A stretch of 40,407 bases of DNA from assembly GCA_902580135.1 (NCBI GenBank), contig CACHJL010000008.1:1-40407 (forward strand), in the 5' to 3' direction. Under the pieces are notes generated by a model. That model worked only from the letters and a program-made list of their open reading frames with translations, was not told the DNA's origin and did no database searches. Both the position numbers and the translations under genes were made by a program. Shown piece after piece: positions 33,550 through 40,407 of this stretch (positions are counted from its first letter, which is position 1; the number at the start of each line of letters is the position of its first letter). This DNA comes from an uncultured Pelagibacteraceae bacterium (GTDB lineage: Bacteria > Pseudomonadota > Alphaproteobacteria > Pelagibacterales > Pelagibacteraceae).

Positions 33550-34695
33550 ATGACAAAAAATATTAAATTAAATATGTCTAGACGAATAAGAAGAACTCCT
33601 TTTACAAATAAAGTTGAAGAATGCGGGGTATCAGATTTTACTGTAGTTAATCATATGCTTTTACCTAAAGGATTTAAAAATTCAATTGAGGAAGATTATT
33701 GGCATTTAAGTCAACATGTTCAAATTTGGGATGTTTCATGTCAAAGACAAGTGCAAATTACAGGGCCAGATGCAAATAAACTTGTACAACTTATGACTCC
33801 AAGATCTTTAAAAAATATGGAAACTGGTAAATGTTTTTATATTCCCATAATAGACGAAAATGCAGGTATGATAAATGACCCAGTATTGCTAAAACTTGAT
33901 GATGATATGTTTTGGATATCAATAGCAGACTCAGATATTTTGTTATGGGCAAAAGGTTTGGCTTTAGGTTCTAATTTAGATGTAAATATAATCGAACCTG
34001 ATGTCTATCCTTTGGCAGTACAAGGACCTAAATCAGAATTATTAATGGCAAGTGTTTTTGGGGAAGAAATAAAAAAAATAAAATTTTTTAATTTTAAAAT
34101 TTTTGATTTTTTAGGAACCAAACAAATCATAGCTAGATCTGGTTATAGTAAAGAAGATGGTTTTGAAATTTATTTTAAAGGACATGAAAATTATTTTGAT
34201 AGTGTTAATTTAGGAGAACAACTTTGGGACACTATTTGGGAAGCTGGACAAAATTTTAATATTTTACCAGGCTGCCCTAACTTAATAGATAGAATTGAAG
34301 CAGGTTTGATGTCTTATGGTAATGACTTCACAATAGAAAATAATCCTTTGGAATGTAATTTAGATAAATACTGTGATCCAAAAGAAACTCATGATTTTAT
34401 AGGTAAAAATGCATTAAGAAAAATTCAGTTAGATGGAATTAAGCAAAAAATGAGAGGAATTATTTTTAACGGTAAGCCTTGCGCCCCAACCGGAAAACCT
34501 CTCCAAATATTTTCAAAAAATAATGATAAAATAGGTCAAATTGCATCTGGTATTTATTCTCCTAGAATTAAAAAAAATGTTGGACTTTCAATGATTTTAA
34601 AAAATCATTGGGAAATTGGCCAAAATGTTATTGTTCAAGCCCTTGATGGAACTAAACATGAAGGAATTATAAGCACTTTACCATTTCCAAAATAA
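33550..34695 (+). CDS. DmdA-like tetrahydrofolate-dependent demethylase (GcvT superfamily)
   Basis: A 381-residue protein resembling DMSP demethylase DmdA of SAR11 more than GcvT. The N-terminal RRIRRTPFTNKVEECGVSDF, VVNHMLLPKGF and HVQIWDVSCQRQVQITGPDA follow the DmdA pattern as I recall it, as do MINDPVLLKL, SIADSDILLWAKGLA, GCPNLIDRIEAGLMSYGNDF and LECNLDKY. DmdA takes a methyl group from dimethylsulfoniopropionate to tetrahydrofolate. Relatives outside the true DmdA clade have unknown substrates. Its operon partners are not those of the usual DMSP demethylation route (no dmdB/C/D), so I leave the substrate open. Second superfamily member in this operon. Confidence 0.8.
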   Translation: MTKNIKLNMSRRIRRTPFTNKVEECGVSDFTVVNHMLLPKGFKNSIEEDYWHLSQHVQIWDVSCQRQVQITGPDANKLVQLMTPRSLKNMETGKCFYIPIIDENAGMINDPVLLKLDDDMFWISIADSDILLWAKGLALGSNLDVNIIEPDVYPLAVQGPKSELLMASVFGEEIKKIKFFNFKIFDFLGTKQIIARSGYSKEDGFEIYFKGHENYFDSVNLGEQLWDTIWEAGQNFNILPGCPNLIDRIEAGLMSYGNDFTIENNPLECNLDKYCDPKETHDFIGKNALRKIQLDGIKQKMRGIIFNGKPCAPTGKPLQIFSKNNDKIGQIASGIYSPRIKKNVGLSMILKNHWEIGQNVIVQALDGTKHEGIISTLPFPK

Positions 34696-34716
34696 TTCTA
34701 TATTGTATTTTTTAAA

Positions 34717-35841
34717 ATGTATAAATCTGTAATAGCTGGATATTCTCGATCGCCATTTACAATGGCTAGAAAAGGTGAACTCATAGATGCAAAGCCTGTA
34801 AACTTACTTGCAGATGTAATAAATAATTTAGTTTCTAAATCTAATGTTAAAAAGCAAGATATAGAAGATATTGTTGTAGGCTGCGCATTTCAGGTTGGTG
34901 AGCAATGCTTTAACATTGGAAAATTAGTAACCTTTTTAACAAATATGGAAGTTAAAACTTCAGGTATGACAGTAGATAGATGGTGCGGATCATCTATGGA
35001 AGCAATACATATAGCTGCCGGTAAAATAGCAATGGGATCAGGAAAAGTTTTTATTTGTAGCGGCGTTGAAAGCATGACAAGAGTAAATACCGGATTTGAT
35101 CCAATTCCATACCCTGAAAGAGAAAAAGATAACCCAAATGTATATTTTTCAATGGGTATTACTGCAGAGAATGTTGCTAAAAAATATGATATTTCAAGAA
35201 AAGATCAACAAGAGTTTGCAATATCCAGTCATCAAAAAGCACATGACGCACAATCTTCAGGAAAATTTAAAAACGAAATTGTGCCTATAGGTAGTTGTAA
35301 AACTGATGGAAATATAAGACCCAAAAGTAATCAGGAAACTTTAGATGGATTAAAATTGGCATTTGATAAAAATGGAACTGTTACAGCAGCAACTTCATCG
35401 CCTCTAACTGATGGAGCTGCAGCTACATTAATATGTGAAGAAAATTATGCAAAAGAAAATAATTTAGAAATATTAGGAAGAATTTTATCTACAGCTGTAG
35501 AAGGTTGTGAACCAAATTATATGGGCCTTGGTCCAATTGGAGCTTCAAAAAAAGCATTGAAAAGAGCAAACTTAACTATAGATAATATAGATATCGTAGA
35601 ATTAAATGAAGCATTTGCTTCTCAATCCTTAGCTTGTATTAAAGATTTAAAAATAGATCAAAAAAAAGTTAATTTAGATGGAGGGGCTTTAGCTTTAGGA
35701 CATCCTCTTGGAGCAACAGGAGCAAGAATTACAGGCAAAGCTGCAGATTTACTTAAAAGAGAAAATAAGAAATATGCTCTTGCAACTCAATGTATTGGAT
35801 TAGGAATGGGTATCGCAACTATAATTGAAAGTGTAAATTAA
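34717..35841 (+). CDS. thiolase (acetyl-CoA acyltransferase family)
   Basis: A 374-residue thiolase with all catalytic residues: the nucleophilic Cys in DRWCGSSMEA, the NEAF loop in VELNEAFASQ, His in GGALALGHPLGATGAR, and the second Cys in TQCIGLGMG. It cleaves a 3-oxoacyl-CoA to acetyl-CoA and a shorter acyl-CoA, or runs the reverse condensation. It ends the seven-gene operon, 21 bases after the DmdA-like gene. The FadN-type protein at 20591-22813 provides the preceding two reactions. Stop codons of this gene and the convergent dctM interlock (TTAA, 35838-35841). Confidence 0.95.
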   Translation: MYKSVIAGYSRSPFTMARKGELIDAKPVNLLADVINNLVSKSNVKKQDIEDIVVGCAFQVGEQCFNIGKLVTFLTNMEVKTSGMTVDRWCGSSMEAIHIAAGKIAMGSGKVFICSGVESMTRVNTGFDPIPYPEREKDNPNVYFSMGITAENVAKKYDISRKDQQEFAISSHQKAHDAQSSGKFKNEIVPIGSCKTDGNIRPKSNQETLDGLKLAFDKNGTVTAATSSPLTDGAAATLICEENYAKENNLEILGRILSTAVEGCEPNYMGLGPIGASKKALKRANLTIDNIDIVELNEAFASQSLACIKDLKIDQKKVNLDGGALALGHPLGATGARITGKAADLLKRENKKYALATQCIGLGMGIATIIESVN

Positions 35842-37103
35842 AGTAAACTTGGAAGCCAAGTTGAAAAAAATGGGAATAAAATCATAAGAATACCGTAAAT
35901 TATACCAATAATAGTAAATAGCGGAACTTCTCTAAATGCTTTAGCTGGATTTTCTTTTATAACTCCTGCTGCAGTATATATTCCTACACATACAGGCGGT
36001 GTAATCATTCCTATTCCTGCAAAAGCAACAAAAACAACATACAAGTGTAATAGACTTTGATTAAATGAGAGAGTTAATGCTGCAAAAATTGGTACTGTTA
36101 AGTAGAATACTGGAACAATTTCTATAAATGTTCCCAAAATTAAACAAATAGCTCCTAACATAATCCAAAATAAATTTACGCTAACGCCCATATCGGTAAA
36201 ATATGTAATTATTTTTTGTGGAGCCTGAGTGTAAGTAAGAACAACACTTAGAAATGTTGCTGTAGCAATAATAGAAAATATCACAGCAGTAATAATTGCT
36301 GTTTCTTTAAGACAACTGATCAAAGAAGATAGAGTTAGCTCTTTATAAATTAAAAAACCTATAGTCACCGCATAAACACCTGCAACTGCTGCTGACTCTG
36401 ATGGCGTTAAAAAACCCGCATAAATTCCACCTAAAATTATTACTGGAGTTATAAGAGCTGGCAAAGCAGAAACAAAAGAACTTATTCTTTCTTTAAATGT
36501 AGCTTTTTTATCTGTTTTTATATGCCTGCATTTAAATAAAACTAACAGGACCATCAAAACAAGAAGGATCAAACCCGGAATGACACCTGCGGCAAAAGTT
36601 TTAGAAACAGGTACATATGTAAGTGCACTAAATAAAATAGCAGCATTCGAAGGCGGTATTAAAGCTTCAAGTAAAGCAGCCGATGCAGCTAATACTACTA
36701 CAAATGGAGTAGGATAACCTTGTTCGATCATTTTAGGCATCATGATAGTTCCAACCGCAGTTATTGCAGCGAGTATTGATCCGCAAAAAGCTGCAAAAAA
36801 TCCCATTGCAATAACCATTGCAACACCTAAACCTCCTGGCCAATGTCCAACTAATGTTGTTGCAAATTTTACTAATCTTAATGCGGCACCGCCTTTTAAC
36901 ATAGCCATTCCGCTAAATATAAACAATGGAACAGCTATAAGAACGTGTTTAGTTAAAGCGCCAAAAGATACTTGAATTAAGACTGACCAAGGAAGATTAA
37001 GTCCGCCAATGGCAGCTATGGAACTACCTAAACCAAAAACTAAGAATATAGGAACAGAAATTATAAGTGTTATTAATGATAATATAAATGCAATTGTAAA
37101 CAT
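35838..37103 (-). CDS. dctM: TRAP transporter large permease (DctM)
   Basis: A 421-residue membrane protein with about a dozen hydrophobic segments and DctM hallmarks: FIFSGMAMLKGGAALRLVKFA, GHWPGGLGVAMVIAMGFFAA, EALIPPSNAAILFSALT and FAGIGMITPPVCVGIYTAAG. It is the sodium-driven channel of a tripartite ATP-independent transporter. Its gene is last in the dctP-dctQ-dctM unit and converges on the thiolase gene with interlocked stops. Importing an organic acid for the adjacent operon is plausible but unproven. Confidence 0.95.
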   Translation of the reverse strand: MFTIAFILSLITLIISVPIFLVFGLGSSIAAIGGLNLPWSVLIQVSFGALTKHVLIAVPLFIFSGMAMLKGGAALRLVKFATTLVGHWPGGLGVAMVIAMGFFAAFCGSILAAITAVGTIMMPKMIEQGYPTPFVVVLAASAALLEALIPPSNAAILFSALTYVPVSKTFAAGVIPGLILLVLMVLLVLFKCRHIKTDKKATFKERISSFVSALPALITPVIILGGIYAGFLTPSESAAVAGVYAVTIGFLIYKELTLSSLISCLKETAIITAVIFSIIATATFLSVVLTYTQAPQKIITYFTDMGVSVNLFWIMLGAICLILGTFIEIVPVFYLTVPIFAALTLSFNQSLLHLYVVFVAFAGIGMITPPVCVGIYTAAGVIKENPAKAFREVPLFTIIGIIYGILMILFPFFSTWLPSLL

Positions 37104-37112
37104 AAATTCAAA

Positions 37113-37604
37113 TTAGCGATTAAATAAATCTGAAATATTATCAAACATTAATTCTAGTGATGCTAAAGCTAAAATTAAGAAACCAACTGGAAAAGCTAAG
37201 AACATCCACCATATTGGAATACTAATTTCAATTTCCATTACTTGGCCTAATTTGTAATACATTATTGTAGCATCCAGTCCTGCTTTAAAAAAAATACAAG
37301 CTGAAATAAACGCAATTAAATTAACAACAAAAAATAAAATTTTTTTGATTTTTTCAGATACTAAAGGAGTTAAAAAATCTACTTTTATATGTTGACCTTT
37401 TTTTAATAAAGGTGCGAGTAATGGAAAAACTAACCAGCTAACTAAAACAGGTGGTAATTCTATAAACCAAGCAAATCCTGTTCCCGTTATAAATCTTGTA
37501 GTTGCGCTTAAAAATAAAGCTGCAACCATTATAAATATAATTGTTATTGCGAGAGTTAACGTAGCAGAAGCAAGAAAATTGTTAACTGCTCGCAATAATT
37601 TCAT
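37113..37604 (-). CDS. dctQ: TRAP transporter small permease (DctQ)
   Basis: A 163-residue protein with four membrane helices, a usual length and layout for DctQ. Typical features are LPPVLVSWLVFPLLAPLLKKGQHI cut across helix 2, with the KKGQHIKVD motif after it, and a C-terminal helix with WMFLAFPVGFL. It bridges the binding protein and DctM. It lies 25 bases after dctP and 9 bases before dctM. Confidence 0.92.
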   Translation of the reverse strand: MKLLRAVNNFLASATLTLAITIIFIMVAALFLSATTRFITGTGFAWFIELPPVLVSWLVFPLLAPLLKKGQHIKVDFLTPLVSEKIKKILFFVVNLIAFISACIFFKAGLDATIMYYKLGQVMEIEISIPIWWMFLAFPVGFLILALASLELMFDNISDLFNR

Positions 37605-37629
37605 TTTTAGACTAAGTTAATAACTTACT

Positions 37630-38646
37630 CTAATTACTTTTTGCATACTCTTGAGCTGCAAGTAAAGCATCTGAGTCAATCATTTTAGCCATAGCAGGCA
37701 TAACTTTATCTTTCATCAGCTTATCAAATTTTGCTTTTTCAGCTCCTGAAAGTGTAGTTACGACACCTCCTCTGTCTTGGAATTCTTTAAGAACAGTTTC
37801 ACCATGATCCATAATTCCGTCTGTTGAAAGAGTTCCTACTTCTTTACCAACATCCATAATTATTTTTTGTAGATCTGCTGGTAAACCATTAAACCATGTA
37901 GAATTTGCCATTATATAAGCGTCGGCATAATATTGATAAGGCTTTTGAGCATATTTTAAAAATTCCCACCAGCTATATGCTTTAATACTTCCTGGAGGAC
38001 TATTTATTGTATCAATCATTCCAGACTGTAAAGCATTATATACTTCTCCAGTTTTTAAAGAAACACGATTTGCGCCAAGAGCATCCCACATAGGTTCTTC
38101 ACTTTTAAGCAATCTTCTTGCTTTCAAACCTTTCATAGCATCAATACCAGTTAATTCTCTCGCACTAGAAATTGACATTACAGGTCCAACAGGATTGTAC
38201 ATAATTAATGTTGAATTAGTTTTTTTCGTTAAATCTCCCCAAATTTCTTTTCCTTTAGAAGAATTTTGAAAAAAACCTCTTTGCTGTTCCCAAGAATTGA
38301 AAAGACCAGGAAATGAAGCAACATTAAAGTTTTTATTTATTGGAGGAAAACTAACAACTCCAACTATACCACCAAGCTCAACCGCTCCTGATGTTACTGC
38401 TCCCATTACTTCTCTTATTCCAAATAATTGTTTAGATGGATAAACTTCTATTTTTAATTTTCCTTTTGCTCTTTTATTTACTTCGTCAGCAAAAATTTGT
38501 GCGTGTTTGGCACTATGGTGTTTTGGAGCCCAATGTACCGAAAGTCGTCCAACTATTTCTGCGTAAGAAGCTGTAGAAGAAATTACAAATGAAATTAAAA
38601 ATAAAAAGCTAATAAATGTTTTATATAAAGATCTTAATTTAATCAT
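37630..38646 (-). CDS. dctP: TRAP transporter substrate-binding protein (DctP family)
   Basis: A 338-residue periplasmic binding protein with a signal peptide (basic start, hydrophobic core residues 11-25, cleavage after ASYA near residue 29). The DctP pattern includes FADEVNKRAKGKLKIEVYPS, QLFGIREVMGAVTSGAVEL, and GLKARRLLKSEEPMWDALGA with the arginine that usually binds the ligand carboxylate. This points to an organic acid ligand. The start is preceded by GAGGGG (38654-38659), one of the few strong ribosome-binding sites in the window, as expected for an abundant binding protein. Confidence 0.93.
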   Translation of the reverse strand: MIKLRSLYKTFISFLFLISFVISSTASYAEIVGRLSVHWAPKHHSAKHAQIFADEVNKRAKGKLKIEVYPSKQLFGIREVMGAVTSGAVELGGIVGVVSFPPINKNFNVASFPGLFNSWEQQRGFFQNSSKGKEIWGDLTKKTNSTLIMYNPVGPVMSISSARELTGIDAMKGLKARRLLKSEEPMWDALGANRVSLKTGEVYNALQSGMIDTINSPPGSIKAYSWWEFLKYAQKPYQYYADAYIMANSTWFNGLPADLQKIIMDVGKEVGTLSTDGIMDHGETVLKEFQDRGGVVTTLSGAEKAKFDKLMKDKVMPAMAKMIDSDALLAAQEYAKSN

Positions 38647-38750
38647 ATTTATACCCCTCGTTATATTTTTAAAAATAAGATTGTAATAACTAGTCAGAAA
38701 TTAACAACGTAAAATGTTGATTAAAAATAGTCTTTTTTAAGAGAAATAGC

Positions 38751-39605
38751 CTATCTATTAATTCCTCTAAGTCTTTCAGATCTTCTTCTAATAAGTTCTG
38801 CAGTAACAAGAACTAATACGGATAAAACTATTAAACATGTTGCAACAGCTAATATAGTTGGGCTTAATTGTTCTCTTAAACCTGTCCACATTTGAATCGG
38901 TATGGTTGTGTTTTCTAACCCAGCCAAAAATAAAACAACCACTACTTCATCAAAAGATGTAACAAAAGCAAATAAACCTCCTGATATTACTCCAGGTAAA
39001 ATTAATGGTAATGTAATTTTTAGGAAAGTATTAACTGGATTACTGCCTAAACTTGATGCTGCTCTAGTAACACTATGATCAAAACCAGATAATGTAGCTG
39101 TAACTGTAATTACAACAAATGGAGTACCAAGAATTATGTGTGCTAGTATAATTCCTAAATGAGTTGCAGCCAACCCTACTTTTGCCATAAAAAAGAAAAT
39201 TGCAACTCCAGAAATTATAAGTGGAACAATCATTGGTGATATTAGTGTTGCCATTATCAAACCTTTGTAAGGCATATGTCTACTACTTAAACCGAGCGCA
39301 GCCACAGTTCCAAGTACTATAGATCCCATTGTTGCAAATATAGCAATAATGAAACTATTTTTTGCGGCAGCTCCCCAAGGGTTTTTGGTTCCATAAATCA
39401 TATCTTCATACCATCTTAATGAAAATGCATCAGGATCAAGCCTTTTCATTCCATCTGAGAAAACTAAAAATTCTTCAGCATTAAATGATAATGGAAATAT
39501 TACAAATAAAGGAGCTATTAAAAAGAAAAACACAAAACCGCAAATAAGCAAATATGTGTAATGCCAAATTCTATAATGTGGTTCTGTATATTTTGGTAAA
39601 GCCAT
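38751..39605 (-). CDS. potC: spermidine/putrescine-type ABC permease (PotC)
   Basis: A 284-residue permease with six hydrophobic segments, an FPLSFNAEEFLVFSDG segment after the first helix, the EAA-type loop AASSLGSNPVNTFLKITLP, and GGLFAFVTSFDEVVVVLFL, which is characteristic of PotC-type permeases. It pairs with the PotB-like protein encoded 2 bases upstream. Polyamines are the usual ligands, though related systems carry other small organic cations. The ATPase and binding protein are not in the window. A 104-base gap holding only a weak hairpin separates it from dctP. Confidence 0.9.
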   Translation of the reverse strand: MALPKYTEPHYRIWHYTYLLICGFVFFFLIAPLFVIFPLSFNAEEFLVFSDGMKRLDPDAFSLRWYEDMIYGTKNPWGAAAKNSFIIAIFATMGSIVLGTVAALGLSSRHMPYKGLIMATLISPMIVPLIISGVAIFFFMAKVGLAATHLGIILAHIILGTPFVVITVTATLSGFDHSVTRAASSLGSNPVNTFLKITLPLILPGVISGGLFAFVTSFDEVVVVLFLAGLENTTIPIQMWTGLREQLSPTILAVATCLIVLSVLVLVTAELIRRRSERLRGINR

Positions 39606-39607
39606 AT

Positions 39608-40407
39608 TTATCCTAATTTAATGTTATCAATTCCCACAAGTTTATTATAAATCCAATAAACAACTAAAACACCTGTTAGCAACATTAGTCCCATAGCTGA
39701 AGCAAAACTCCAATCTAAAGTAGCTTTCATGTGGTAAGCTATTTGATTGCTGATTAATGTTCCTGATGCACCTCCAACAAGTGCTGGGGTTATATAATAA
39801 CCAATTGCAAGTATAAAAACTAACAAACATCCAGCCCCAATTCCGGGTATCGTTAGCGGAAAATAAATTTTCCAAAATGCAACAAATGGTGTTCCACCTA
39901 ATGATTTTCCTGCTCTCATTAAACTTGGAGATATAGTTTTCATAACGCTATAAAGAGGCAAAACCATAAAAGGTAATAGAATTTGTGTCATTGCAACATA
40001 TGTGCCTGTTTTATTGTACATCATTTCTGGTCTATTATCGTCCGCAACTAACCCTATCCAAACAAAAAAGTCATTTACAATTCCTTGTTGTTGTAACAAT
40101 ATCATCCAACTTGCAGTTCTGACTAGGAGCGAAGTCCAAAAAGGCAAAAGAACACAAATCATTAATAAATTACTGTATTTCATTGGCAAAGTTGCAAGCA
40201 AATGCGCAATAGGATAACCCATTAAAAAGCAAAAAAGCGTAACAAAGAATGCTACTTCTAAAGTTCTCAACCATAAAATTCTATGAATTCTTCTGTCTTC
40301 CTCTACCTGAACAATTTTTCCATCTTCATTATAATACATATCCATACCTTTTAAGTATTTTGCCATTGTGTATGGAGGAGCGGTTCTTTTGATCGCTTGC
40401 CAATATT
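39608..40407 (-). CDS. potB: spermidine/putrescine-type ABC permease (PotB), truncated by window edge
   Basis: The reading frame stays open to the right edge: upstream of the ATG at 40366, thirteen further codons (reading YWQAIKRTAPPYT) join without a stop. That segment reads like the N-terminal region of long PotB permeases of this class, so the true start lies outside and 40366 is probably an internal Met. The visible part has about six helices, GYPIAHLLATLP, and the EAA-type loop SLGGTPFVAFWKIYFPLTIPG. It would form the importer channel with PotC. Confidence 0.9.
   Translation of the reverse strand, partial: YWQAIKRTAPPYTMAKYLKGMDMYYNEDGKIVQVEEDRRIHRILWLRTLEVAFFVTLFCFLMGYPIAHLLATLPMKYSNLLMICVLLPFWTSLLVRTASWMILLQQQGIVNDFFVWIGLVADDNRPEMMYNKTGTYVAMTQILLPFMVLPLYSVMKTISPSLMRAGKSLGGTPFVAFWKIYFPLTIPGIGAGCLLVFILAIGYYITPALVGGASGTLISNQIAYHMKATLDWSFASAMGLMLLTGVLVVYWIYNKLVGIDNIKLG

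Noticed and set aside
38647..38750. Terminator after potC
   Set aside because: Only a 4- to 5-bp stem (CAAC...GTTG type) without a convincing T run is visible, so I do not call it.
39645..39875. Second minus-strand frame within potB
   Set aside because: It overlaps the PotB frame, whose transmembrane and EAA-loop pattern is unambiguous.
1..40407. tRNA, rRNA, CRISPR, insertion sequence or prophage signals
   Set aside because: No cloverleaf-like segments, repeat-spacer arrays, transposase or phage structural genes were seen; gaps are too short to hold most of these.

Overview
This 40.4 kb window is strongly AT-rich and gene-dense. Intergenic gaps are tiny, several stop and start codons are shared, and no gene-free stretch exceeds 300 bases. 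I see no tRNA, rRNA, mobile element or CRISPR array. Protein families and gene style fit a streamlined marine alphaproteobacterium, most like Pelagibacterales (SAR11). That assignment is my inference from recalled families; I could not run a search.

Left end (1-5503, + strand): nitrogen and methylamine-type metabolism. It holds the C-terminus of an FMN glutamate-synthase-like subunit (GlxD/MgsC type), a lysine-rich unknown, an Amt transporter with a small one-helix partner, and a strong terminator. After that come a 53-aa membrane peptide, a type III glutamine synthetase/GmaS-like ligase, a diaminopropionate ammonia-lyase-like enzyme and a conserved unknown.

5512-12937 (- strand): one tightly packed run of eight genes: csaA, a LysE-type exporter, acnA, a YfgM-like TPR protein, a BamB-like lipoprotein, a small cupin, zapE and yjbQ. 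Four of its junctions are one-base TAATG overlaps.

12963-16634 (+ strand): argE, then a complete allantoin-to-glyoxylate route (PuuE-type allantoinase, allantoicase, ureidoglycolate lyase). Facing it on the - strand are an aldehyde dehydrogenase and an agmatinase-family ureohydrolase. These routes release urea, and no urease is present in the window. 19095-20467 encodes a secreted HExxH protein and a membrane-anchored cyclophilin with an altered active site.

20456-28273 (- strand): a family-5 binding-protein ABC transporter (SBP, two permeases, one fused double ATPase), a FadN-type bifunctional beta-oxidation protein and a possible 42-aa peptide. Diverging from it, 28395-35841 (+ strand) is an unusual seven-gene operon: a GcvT-like methyltransferase, an S51 peptidase, an FMN 2-hydroxyacid oxidase, a ThDP enzyme, a transthyretin/HIU-hydrolase-like protein with a rewritten C-terminus, a DmdA-like demethylase and a thiolase. 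It is flanked by the ABC transporter on one side and a TRAP transporter on the other. It looks like a catabolic pathway for a methylated, probably carboxylated substrate that I cannot match to a described pathway. This is the best candidate for something new.

Right end (35838-40407, - strand): the TRAP transporter (DctP, DctQ, DctM), then PotC and a PotB cut off by the window edge, from a polyamine-type ABC importer.
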